DNA from: Clarireedia homoeocarpa
Lineage: Eukaryota > Ascomycota > Leotiomycetes > Helotiales > Rutstroemiaceae
DNA length: 64,000 nt
Assembly (NCBI GenBank): GCA_001465935.1
Contig: LNKV01000062.1
Location: 62,001-126,000, forward strand
Reading direction: 5' to 3'
A program made the position numbers and the translations under genes. Position 1 is the first letter of the stretch; every line of letters starts with the position of its first letter. Of the stretch, positions 46,000 to 57,620 are shown one piece after another. Under the pieces are notes generated by a model. It saw only the letters and a list, made by a program, of their open reading frames with translations, did not search any database and had not been told where the DNA came from.

Positions 46000-48135
46000 A
46001 TGGCCATGACGATGAGAAAGGATCGGAGGATCATTATACATTTCGTCAGTCAGCCGTATCTCCGAGGATTCCCTTTTGGATCCCGCTCCCCCTCCCTTCC
46101 CCTTCCTCTTCCTGTTCCTGCTCCTGTTCCCTTGAATACAGAGACAGCCACGTGTCTATGATTCTAATTCTAACCTCGCCGTCGTATTATTAGGACTACG
46201 ATTGCTTTTATGCTTCAGTCTTCGAAAATGAGAATCCTGCTCTGAAATCCGTGCCATTGGTAACTCATCAACTCTGCAGCCCTACGAAACGTAACTGACA
46301 CAAATAAAAGGCTGTGCAACAGGTGAGACCTTATCAGCAATCTTTCGAAACATTTGCCCTATCTCGTGTTCTAAGAAATGAATGAATGAATCCAGAAACA
46401 AATCAGTGTTACCTGCAATTACGAAGCTCGGAGGCGCGGTTTGCACAAACTAGAATTGATCCACGAAGCCAAGAAAATCTGCCCTGATGTAGTCATCGTA
46501 TTGGGCGAAGAGCTAGGACGATTTCGCGATGCATCTAAAATGCTATACAAGTTCTTGCAAAGCTATACTTGGTCCGGGAAAGTAGAACGGCTTGGCTTTG
46601 ATGAGGTGTTTATGGACATCACAGATATTGTGGATTACAATCAGTCGCTTCTCAACCAACATGACCTTTCCAATTCATTCTTCCAACTCAACCGTAATGA
46701 TCCTACGCTCGGATTCGCGTTTGACGCGTCAACCATTGCAGGCCACAGTTACCCCGGCCCACAGCCATGCGGCGCAGCTCTACTACCCCAACCAACATCA
46801 ACAACCTCGGTGATCCCGACACTCAACTCCGAGCTATACACACGTTTGATTTTGGCTTCACATCTTGCTCAACATCTCAGACTAAAATTAGAAGAAGAGA
46901 AAGGTTACACTTCGACCGTCGGTATATCCACTAACAAACTTCTAAGCAAGCTCGTAGGCAACCTCCATAAACCAAAGGCGCAAACAACGCTACTCCCACC
47001 ATATGAAGTGCCACACATCGATGATGCTACATCGGAAAGCAATGTCACAAAGTTTATGGACGGTCATGATATTGGTAAGGTGCCCGGGATCGGTTTCAAA
47101 ATGTCTCAAAGGATTCGTAACTACGTACTTTCACGGCCAGCCGAGTTTGATAACGGTCTGATATATGGAGGCACCAAAGAATCGGTTACAGTGCGTGATG
47201 TCCGCCTCTTTGCTGACATGAGCCCGGGTCTTCTTGAGAAAGTACTCGGAGGCCCTGGTGCAGAGCGAGGCATTGGAGGCAAGGCTTGGGCTTTGATCAA
47301 TGGTTGCGATGATAGTGAAGTAAAACAAGCAACAACGATTCCCACACAGATATCTATTGAAGATTCCTACCTGAAGCTAGATACCATGCCACAGGTATTG
47401 AAGGAGCTCCGAATGTTAGCTACCAGTCTGTTCAACAGAATGCATGAAGATTTATTGGAAGATACATTGGAGGTTAATCCACCAGCAAAGAGATGGATCG
47501 CATATCCCAAGACCATTCGACTCTCCACTAGACCCCGACCACCCCTCAACGCTGATGGCACCAGAACCAGAAGCTTCAACAGAATCTCCAGATCCGGACC
47601 TCTTCCGAATTTTGTTTTCAACCTGAAAGATGGTTTAGACAGCATTGTTGAACGACTCATTCAGGAAACACTAGTCCCCATGTTCCGGAAGTTACATCCA
47701 CCAAGATCAGACTGGAATTTAAGTTTGATAAATATCGGCGTCACGAACATGATAGAAGCAGCTAGTGAAAACGGATCAGCTAGTGCCGGCGGTAGGAATA
47801 TTGATCTCATGTTCAAGCGACAAGAAGCTGTGCTGAAGGAATGGAAAGTCGTAGATAGAGATGTTCCGCCTGATCCCATCGAAAGTACGGATGCAAGCTC
47901 AAATCCAATCTTGACGACGGAGCCAAAGCCTAGCGTCGACTTCACAGCGGGGTCGGAGGATGTAGTGCGCTTCTCACAGACCACGACTACCACTGTCGAT
48001 GAGGACGATTCATCATGGAACGATGAAATGGACGATATGCAGAGTCTTGATCAGGAAGTCTGTGCTGATTGCGGTGCTGTGATGCCTGCTTTTGCTATGC
48101 CAGCGCATGAGCGATTTCATAATTTGGATGCATGA
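46000..48135 (+). CDS. Translesion DNA polymerase iota (Y family)
   Basis: Exons 46000-46044, 46194-46259, 46311-46322 and 46396-48135 encode 620 aa. The third exon is only 12 nt (four codons, AVQQ), yet it is needed to restore PLAVQQKQISVTCNYEARRRG, a conserved Y-family block. Catalytic carboxylates lie in HFDYDCFYASV and in GFDEVFMD. The thumb/HhH region includes DIGKVPGIGFKMSQRI, and the little finger follows. The C-terminus holds a UBZ-like C2H2 finger, CADCGAVMPAF...HERFH, which would bind ubiquitinated PCNA. The enzyme inserts nucleotides opposite damaged bases during replication in the nucleus. Confidence 0.9.
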
Positions 48136-49203
48136 ATGGCTTTCTTTTCACATGTTACCGATATTATGGATATAGGTACTGTACGGAGTACGTTGATGTA
48201 AAATTGGCCATTCCCGGGCCATCAAGTGATCCTAAAATCTATGTGCAGAAACGGTTAAATGTATATGGAGGTACCTATTTTTAGGATATTTCAATGGTCT
48301 GTACTGCAAGTGCAAGTACATGTACAACTAACTGCAAGTACAGGTGTCTGTGCAGTCTGAGACATGTATACGGCATAGAAGCGAATGCGGACGTGGATGT
48401 GGATATGATGTGCCAAGTATTAATAAACAACGGGAGACTAGGGTGGAGATCCTACCCTTCCGCATCGGTTGTAAAGGGCTGAGTGAGTTTTGACGCACGT
48501 GTACTGTAACGTAACCACATGGGTTGATAAAACTCTATTTCATGGATCAGCGGAATATGCTCTGTGTGTGGGATTCTAAAAGGGAAAGAAATATATGTTT
48601 ATAGAGTTGTTATTTTGGACTGTTGATGCCAACTTGCGCTACTGTTACTATAGAAAAAGGAAAGAATTTCTCGCCCTAGCAGGTGGAGATTACTCCCGTA
48701 ATTCCAAATCTATAAATAGTATTCGAATATTCAAGTACAGTACCTCTAGGATAAAGCAAATTTACTAGATACTATACTATACTATACTATACTATACTAT
48801 ACCCGCTACTTGTCTTTGCTTTTCTAGCTGAATCGAAGTACGTCTCAAGATCTAACTGATTGCCTGACTAGCTATAGAAGTCTCGATGGTAGCGAGTGGG
48901 ATGAGGGGAGACGGTTTCTTGTCGGGAGGTAGATGTGTATTCTTGCGTGTAGCTGAGAGCTGGGAGTTGGTGGATCTAGCTCGTACAGTAGTAGTAGTAT
49001 GTAGCTCGGCAACTGTAAGATTACAACGAACGAATGTTGATTGCATACGTTGAACATGGAAAATATCAAACAAGTAATCTAGAATATAAATAAACTATTT
49101 ACCTACAGTATATTCAACAACACCAGAATCCCATTCACAACACCATCCATCTACCTTGAACATCTCCATCCCCCCTCTTCCCTACTTACTTACTTACTTA
49201 CTC

Positions 49204-49256
<53 letters not shown>

Positions 49257-50069
49257 CTTTCTATTTCCAGGACCATCCATCTAATGGCTCGGCCCAGGCT
49301 CGGCCCAAATCAAATTGTACGTTTTGGTCGTGGGGGGTTATTCATTTCATTCCTCTTTTTCTTCTTCTTTTACTTACTCTGCTTACTATGTATGCATGTA
49401 TGTATGTATGTATATACCAACTCCCCTGACGAGCACCGTTGGAGTGAGTGAGAGTATATATCAACTAGTCGGCCGCACGCAGGGGGGAACGCAACGCAAT
49501 ATAATGTATTCATTCATTCATTCTATTTCTGATTCCAGCGGGGTATGATGTGGCAGGCGATGGAGTTGCTAGTTGCCAGTGAGTGAGTGAGTGAGTGATA
49601 TGTGCGATCGATGGATGGATGGATATACATAGTACTACTGTAAGCGGAACTCGTGCCTGGTTGTGTGTAGGCTGGCTGTCTTTTGCGGGGAGATGGATGG
49701 CCTGAGTAAGGGATGTGATGTGATGTGATGGCCGGTGGGTATGCTTCTCGGCTGTTTCATTATTTGGAAATACCTCTTCCTTTCTTTCTTTTTTTTTGGT
49801 TATGTGGTTTATTAAGGAGGATATGAATGGGATCGAGGCTTTCGGAAGCGGAAGCTTCTCCTCTCAAAGATATTTGATGGATTGGGTGGATAATAAGACG
49901 TTAGTAGTGATGAGTAGTGAGATATTGTTTTTTGTTTGGACTTGCGCTAATGATCATCCTTCATTATCGTCGCCGCCTTGTGTCACAGAGCTGGGATCTA
50001 AAATACAGTTGCTTCCTATACCACAAGAAGTCTCCGAATACTTCTATTCTTATTTTTCAACTCGCAGAT
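48136..50069. other. Intergenic region with microsatellites
   Basis: This holds CTATA units at 48770-48803, TACT repeats then a (CT)22 tract near 49185-49251, TGTA/TATG repeats near 49390-49412, GTGA repeats at about 49579-49597 and TGTGA repeats near 49713-49730. I see no convincing coding sequence. Confidence 0.65.
49208..49251 (+). repeat. (CT)22 microsatellite
   Basis: Perfect dinucleotide tract of 22 units, preceded by TACT tetramers. It is a likely length-polymorphic marker. Confidence 0.93.
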
Positions 50070-52290
50070 ATGGCTGCACTATTCGAGCGCGAAGTAATCA
50101 AGGACAATCCCATTAAAGGAGGACTAGATACATTTCGAGATTGTTTCAAATCAATATACATGAACCTGAATATCTCCCTTAGTTCTAATATGATACAAAC
50201 CGTCTTTACAACAGCTACTACTCTAGGTATTATCCAACACTTTCTACTTATATTCGTAACTAAGACATATAGATATTCACGACTTGGTGCTCATTCTTAT
50301 TCAGGTCTTGATGCACGAACCAGCGGCTCGAAAACTCCCTTCTCGAGTAGCTGATAGAAGCCTCCTTGTTGATCTATCTCGAGTACAATTACGCGTAATT
50401 ACGAACGAGTCGAACGGCGATTTAGTTATTCCTTTGATAGAAAAAATCATCGATGATTAGTCTGGCACATCCAATCGAAACGACGAAGATATCTGGCTGG
50501 CCGTATACGATTTGGTCGTACTTACACCCGCAAACTTGAAACATCCTACCCCGGAGGTTGCCTTTGACAAAGCTATCTTCGATACACCCATATGACCTAG
50601 CTCAGCTTCTCAAACGGGGCTTGAGGAAACACATAATGAGGTCGATCGGTGAATCCTTGAGGAGCTCAAGGGGCGTGTCTATTATAATACTGAAGGGTTT
50701 TTTGGAGCGATATTTCGAAGAAAAGAGTTGGTCGAAGAGAATAGAAGATATTTGCGAAAAAGCGATGGCTCAGCATACCGATGGATACTGGAGCAATTGG
50801 CCAGAACCTCCATCTCAAACTCCATTCTTTCGCTGGTTTATGAAGCTTCAGGACTCGGTTCTCAAAGGCATTGATCGCAGATATTATACATCGGCAAACA
50901 AGGTATTAAGCGGCTCGGAGGCTGATCGCAAGCTTGATATTTTCCTTGCATCTACAAACACTGCTTTGCCCAATAATAAGCATAATTGGTCGAATGTTTT
51001 GGTAATTGGAGAACACAAACAGAACTCTACAGAAGATAGTTCTTCGAAGATATTACTACAATTGGCAGGCTATACACGTGAAGTGTTCGGGAGTCAGCCA
51101 GCTCGTCGATCTGTACCTGGATTTACGATTTGTGGAAGCTTGATGCGTCTTTGGGTCTTTGATAAATCTGGTGTATATAGCTCCAAGCAGTTCGACATAT
51201 ACAAAAAGCCTATATAGTTGATTAAGACCATTGCTGGATATATACTTATAACAGAAGCAGAACTGGGCCTGAATACATTTATCAAACATGATGAGCATAG
51301 TATATACACCGATATTTATAAGACAAGAATCTACTTGGAGAGAAAGCCTATTCCTTCACAAAAGGCGATTGTATACCAGGGTACAGCATGTTATCGAGCC
51401 AAGACTGAACCTTCGGGCAAGTGGAGATATATTGTCAAGTTTACTTGGCTATCGGATAAGAGACAGCAGGAAGGAAGATTATTGAACATTGCTAAGGAAA
51501 GAAGGGTGAAAGGTATTACCGAATAGTTTCATCATAAGGCTATTAGTATTAATGAAAGTGCGGACACTATTACGAATTTGCACCGACCTATGGACACAGT
51601 AAGGAAGTTGTCCAACAAGACTTCCTGGTTTAATAGCGACGCGGAATCAAGCCAGGGATCAAGAAAAGGAAGCCTTGTCGAAACATCCAAGAGCAAGAGC
51701 CGATTAACAAACTTAAGAGCCAGCCTCAACACCGCTACGATCTCTTCTCAGCGAAAAAGAAAATCATTTCAAGGTTTTGTAGATGAAAACAGGGTTAGAA
51801 ACAGATCCAAATCAAGCAATCTTCAAAGCAGTCTCAGCAGGGCTCAGATAGGAGATCATGAACTGCACCCAGCGGAGTTCGACAGTATCAAAGAAGCCGA
51901 AGAGGATAGCCTTGCAGATGATGACGACGAGATATACAGTAATCAGGTTCACTATTGCTTGGTTATTTCGCCGGCTGGTCGGCCACTTCAAGAATACAGA
52001 TCGACTCTGGGGCTTCTGGAAGCATTGCGTGATGCTATCAAAGGTCATACATAAGTCACTCCTTGAGGATGGAAAGATACTTCATCGCGATATTTCGATA
52101 AATAATGTCATCGTCACGGATTTTGCTGAAGGAGATCTGAAGGGGATACATACTGATCGACCTGGACCTAGCGAAGGAGTTGCATAGTTTGCGGGGTAAA
52201 GCTAGTCATCGGACTGGTACAATGCAGTTTATAGCAATCAGGGTACTCCGAGGAAGCGGGCATATATTCCGGTCCTTACGTAAATTTGTT
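50070..52290 (+). pseudogene. FunK1-type fungal protein kinase relic
   Basis: Across several frames the text matches the fungal-type protein kinase (FunK1) family. The N-terminal region has PSRVADRSLLVDLSRV and DIWLAVYDLVVLTP, then NVLVIGEHKQN, GFTICGSLMRLWVFDKSG and FIKHDEHSIY. A charged linker follows, then the catalytic loop HRDISINNVIVTD and a DLDLAKE block with SHRTGTMQFIAI. It cannot encode one protein: stops occur at about 50457 and 51217 (TAG where Trp or Phe would be expected), 51525 and elsewhere, and the frame changes near 52050. The stop pattern is in line with RIP or neutral decay. FunK1 genes are multicopy in many fungi. The relic sits between normal genes and the broken NLR. 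Confidence 0.82.
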
Positions 52291-53437
52291 GATTCATGAA
52301 TGGACGTAGTCGACGTGTAAATAGAAGTCCATTCATAAATAGACTACGTCTATATATAAACACTTTTAATTTGTATCTCAACTAGTCTTTATATAAGTAC
52401 TATTTACCCCTTACCTTCCCAGCAGTATTAGCTCGCTGCTGTTTACTTTTCCTAGGTCCCTCAACTACCTTACTGTCGCTATTTTCCTTCGATACTAGTG
52501 CTTTCTTAGTACATAATACTATACTAGCTAGCTATCTATAGTTATAATCCTTATTATTTTTGACCTCTCTAGGGAAGTTATCGATAATCTGAGAGAGCGC
52601 CAGCGAGGTTATCTGAGAGGGGGCGGGCAAGGTCATGTGAAAGGGTGCCGGCGCGAAAGACAAGGATGAGGCAGCGCTTCCAAAGCGGCTATACTTCCTC
52701 TTGCTCGACTTCAGTGCAACAGGCATAAATAGTTTAGGGTAGCAGGCTTGGGGCTTCGTACTCGGCAACCAGCAGAGAAGCGTACAGCCAGTCTGCTGTA
52801 TAGTCTCCTCACAGCGATCGAGCATCTCTCGCGGACTCACAAAATCCGGACCTATGGAGTTCGAACTTTGTCCAAGAATATGATCCGTCCGCAGAGAACT
52901 TCACAGCATCTCTCTACAAGGTTCTGCAAGGTATCCCGCCGGAATCTTCGATACATCATCTCCCATCGCATCCTATCTATGCACGGATGTGTTCCAGCGA
53001 GTATCTGTCCTATATACACTCTTTTTATTCGTTGGCCTATGCCAGCTTTTTCTCCTGCACTAATTGTATATGTTCACTTACACCTCGACCTTCTGATCGG
53101 CCGAATCGTATTTCAATTTTTCTCTACGGTCTAGTTTCGCCGGGTGGCACCGTGCGTCCAAGTCTACAGATAGACATCATCATAGTGAGAGTCGATCCTC
53201 CGACGAGAAGGCTATCTACCACTCAAATGCTTCTTCGAGACATACTGAATTATTTGAATGTAATTGATAGTGTAATAGAGATATTTACAGTATATAAAGC
53301 TTTTATGAATTCGGAGCAGATAGTGGACTTACAAGCTATCACAACATAAAATAATATCGGCACGATTTCGAAAGGAATATACATATTAGTGCTTGAAGAT
53401 AGTAATTCAAACTGTCATAGAAAAATTTTGGAGTATC
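52291..53437. other. Unassigned region with an unknown open frame
   Basis: AT-rich to about 52560, with a 9-bp inverted repeat TGAATGGAC...GTCCATTCA (about 52296-52335). On the plus strand an open frame runs from about 52802 to 53349, including EYDPSAENFTASLYKVLQ and LLRDILNYLNVIDSVIEIF, but I recognise no family and no reliable start. Minus frames at 52532-52840 are equally anonymous. Confidence 0.4.
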
Positions 53438-54655
53438 CTATTTGTCAGTGCTTTTCTCTAGCTCCGCGCGCTGAGTGCCTTTCTTACGCAGCTGTTCTAC
53501 TACAGCAGTATGCCCGTTTTTTGCAGCCCATGATAACGGCGTCCGATCATATTTATCCTTGGCCTCTAGATCAGCACCTTTCTCAAGTAGCTGTTCTACT
53601 ACAGCAGTATGCCCGTTTTCTGCAGCCCATGATAACGGCGTCCGATCATATTTATCCTTGCCCTCTAGATCAGCACCTTTCTCAAGCAGCTGTTCTACTA
53701 TAGCAGTATGCCCGTTTTCTGCAGCCCTTGATAACGGCGTCTGACCGCATTTATCCTTAGCCTCTAGATCAGCGCCTTTCTCAAGTAGCTGTTCTACTAC
53801 AGCAGTATATCCTTTTTCTACAGCCTATGTTAATGGCGTCTGACTGTTTCTGTCCTTAGTCTCTAGATCAGCACCTTTCTCAAGCAGCTGTTCTACTATA
53901 GTAGTATTCCCTCTTCTTACAGCCCATAATAGCGGCGTGTGACCGTATTTATCCTTGGCCTCTAGATCAGCACCTTTCTTAAGTAGCTGTTCTACTATAG
54001 TAGTATGCCCGTTTTCTGCAGCCCATGATAGCGGCGTCTGACTATATTTGTCCTTGGCCTCTAGATCAGCACCTTTCTCAAGTAGCAGCTCTACTATAGC
54101 AGTATTCCTTCTTCTAACAGCCGATGATAGCGGCGTCCGACTATATTTGTTCTTGGCCTCTAGATCAGCACCTTTCTTAAGTAGCTATTCTACTATAGTA
54201 GTATACCCGTTTTCTGCAGCTCTTGATAGTGGCGTCTGACCACTATTATTCTTAGCCTCTAGATCAGCACCTTTCTTAAGTAGCTATTCTACTATAGTAG
54301 TATATCCCCCTTGTACAGCCTATAATAGCGGCGTCTGACTATATTTGTCCTTGGCCTCTAGATCAGCACCTTTCTCAAGTAGCTGTTCTACTATAGCAGT
54401 ATATCCCCCTTGTGTAGCCTATAATAGCAGCGTCTGACTATATTTGTCTTTAGCCTCTAGATCAGTACCTTTCTTAAACAGTTATTCTATTATAGTAGTA
54501 TTCCCTCTTCTTGTAGCTTATAATAACGGCGTCTGACTACTATTATCTTTAGCCTCTAGATCAGCACCTTTCTCAAATAGCTATTCTACTATAGTAGTAT
54601 ATCCCGCTTGTGTAGCCTATAATAGCGGCGTCCGACTATTATTATCCTTAGTCTC
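53438..54655 (-). pseudogene. Detached ankyrin-repeat 3' end of the NACHT-ANK gene
   Basis: About twelve tandem 99-bp units read on the minus strand as ankyrin repeats (GHTAVVEQLLEKGADLEAKDK type), ending in QRAELEKSTDK and a stop at 53438-53440. Units nearest the end (53480-53800) are nearly clean. Those nearest the retrotransposon carry many CAG-to-TAG and TGG-to-TAG stops on the coding strand. It continues the gene at 61302-64000 if the inserted element is ignored. The 5-bp target duplication (54651-54655) forms its right boundary. Confidence 0.88.
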
Positions 54656-54872
54656 TATAACGAGACTACTAGTTAAGATACTGAATAACCTTAGAATTAA
54701 TAACTACAAAGCTAAGAGGATTATAAGGGCTCGAAAGCTTATATACAGGAAGTGATTATATACTATATTATATATATACTAATATATACTAATATATACC
54801 TAATGTCTGACTTACTCTCAAAGAGGTTATATCTTTATATAGTATTATAATAATTCGGTTAGAATTATTATA
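54656..54872 (-). repeat. 3' LTR (left), strongly RIP-mutated
   Basis: 217 bp, the same length as its partner at 61080-61296. Nearly all differences from the partner are G or C replaced by A or T, for example the partner's TATATCACG block reads TATATTATA here. Confidence 0.92.
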
Positions 54873-57419
54873 TCACCCCCCCCTTCTAAAAAAGCTTACT
54901 CTTAAGCGTCCTAATTGCTTTATTAATTATTATTTGAATTATATATCTTTAAGGTTTCTTTTTAATAAATATAAATAATCTAAATAGTCTATAATAAATA
55001 AATATAATTATAGAAATAATAATAGTAGCTTCTTAGTTTAGTGATATTATATTTTAGATATTACAAAGTTCAAGAATCACTTTTTATTTATTATAGTTAT
55101 TAGGTAGTCTCCTTTAGTATAGTTATAGTCGTCTTCTCTAGATTCCTATAATCGAAGCTATTTAGAGAGAAGTACTAGAAGACCAAGTACCTTCGAGTTA
55201 GTTTAATAGAAGTCTCAAAGTAGTATTAGAGATATCTTGAGATCCGATATTTAGTACTAAGTTAGATCGATATTATAGTCTCTCTATTAGATATAATATT
55301 TTAATAACTTTTATTTTAAATAACAAGCTAGTACTTACTCTATTTTATATTTGTTTATTCTTATTATATTAATTAGCAGAGATAGTTTATTATACTAATC
55401 TAGTAATAAATTATTAATTATCTTCTTTAACTTATTAATCGGGAATATATTATAGATTTATATAATACTAAGTAGATCTAGATAATAAAAGTAATTAATA
55501 TATTCTAAGATCTTAAAGTGTTTATTAGTAAAGTAATTTAGTTTCTTAGATAACTACTATATTAATAGATATTATATATCTAACTAGATATAATCGTTAA
55601 TTTAGAAGTTTACTAACTAATAATATTTATTTACTTACTTAACTATTTACTTTTAAGTAACTATAATAATAGAGTGAGTATATTCTAAAGTTTTATAATT
55701 ATAGTAAATATAAATATAAGTATCTTAGATATTAAGGTTATTGACTAAAGGATATTTAGTTAACTTCTAATTTTATATAACTTTAAAAGTATATTTATAA
55801 AGTACTTCGAAAAAGAACAAGTTATTAAAAGAAGAATATAATAGAGTTAGCTATATATAATCTATTATTAGTAGGAATTCAAACTAGTTATCTTAATAAT
55901 AATTAATAAAGGGTCTTAATCGTTTTTATAAATACTAGTTATAAACTTCTATTTATTTATTAGTTTAAAGATAGTTTATAATAGAAAGTTTAATCTTAGT
56001 TCCGAGGATATTATTAAACTTAGTCTAGAATAAAGATATAAACTAAGGTCTATAATCAGATAGTATTATCGCGGGTAAACTATAGTATTAGTAGATATAT
56101 AAAATATAGAGTTTAGTTTAGTCTTTTATAGTAATAGTCTTGTAATATAGAATTATAATAACTTACTTAGATAAATAATCAATAATAATAAATATATTAT
56201 TATATCTATATTTATCTTTATTAAAACTATAATAATCTATAATAATATATTCTTATATATAAGTTGGAATTAGTAATAAGTAAAGTAAGTTAAGTATCTT
56301 ATTTCTTAGAACCAAACTTCGATAATATATATAATAATTGTAAATATATATAATAATATTCTTTTTTATAAAGTGTTAATAATAATACTTTTTAAAAAAC
56401 AAGTAAGTTTTCTTAATATTTAAATAAACTGTAGTAATAGAGTTATATACTTTGTAAATAAGAAGGGTTTTTAAATTCTTAGTATCAAGGATAATAAGAT
56501 AGTTTTTATAAAGTAATAAGTTTTTTTTAATTTTAAATCTAAATTTAGATTTTAATTCTCTTTGATTTATTATAATTCGTAAAGTTTATAAAGAATTATA
56601 ATCGTGGTTTATTTATAAAATATAAGTAACTAGATTAATAAGATTTATAGAATTCGTAAGAGTATTTATTTTAAAGACAGATTTATTAAAATAGTTATAT
56701 ATATAAAAAGTTAAAATCCGGAGATTTAACTTCTTATCTTTAAGTAATTACTAGATATAATACTCTTTTTTAAATTTATTTTAGAAATCTAATTTGTTCT
56801 CTTTTTAAATAAGAGTATTTACTAATAAATTATCTTTATTAAAGTGATATATAATAAAGAAATAATAATTAGTTAAGAGTTCGGTCTATCGAGCTTATTA
56901 GATATTAAATACTTTAATAATTATAAAGTATTCTAAAGTCTTATAATTAATATAAACTCGGATCTAGTATAAAGTACTTGTTAGCTCGATATACTAATAT
57001 AAGAATAACTTTATAATTATAAGTATTTCTTTATTATAAACCTTATAATTAAATTTAACTAGTTATATCGTTTTTAAGAAGTATATAATTAGGAACTAGT
57101 TATTATTATATTTTTAAAATAATATATTTATTATAACTTTATCCGATATATTAGTTTCGAGTATATAAAAGAGGTTATAGTTATAATATTATAGAAATAG
57201 AATAGAGATCAGTATTTTCTTAAATATATTAAATAACTACTAGTAGTTAGTATCGAAGTTAAAGCGAGTTACAATTTTTATTAGATTAATAAAAGACTTT
57301 ATAATTATATTAAAATCGTAGATAAATTATCGATAAAAATTATAGAAGTCTAGAAATAATTAAATATCTTTAAGTATAATTAAGTATATCTATTCTTAAA
57401 TAATAATAACTTTTTCGGA

Positions 57420-57620
57420 ATTAACTTCGATATTATTAATTAAGATAATAAAGTTAAAGTACTTTATATATTTAATATCGAACTTATATTTCTTAAGATC
57501 AATTTATAAATCGATATCCTTAAGTCTTTAAAGTATTTAGATAATATAAACTATATACTTAAATTTATTTTCTAAGTAAATTAAGATATTATCAAGATAA
57601 GTAGTATAAAAAATATCAAG
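57420..57620 (-). pseudogene. Reverse-transcriptase core of the gypsy element
   Basis: The minus strand reads YLDNILIYLEN at 57576 and below, matching the gypsy RT active-site block with one acidic residue changed, followed by a decayed FxxxLKKYKFD.IKY stretch. Internal stops and Asp-to-Asn change fit G-to-A mutation. It identifies the superfamily but is clearly dead. Confidence 0.85.

Noticed and set aside
53389..54239. Plus-strand repeat proteins of 63-104 aa (LASRSAPFSS type)
   Set aside because: They are the reverse strand of the ankyrin repeats; the minus-strand reading gives true ankyrin consensus.
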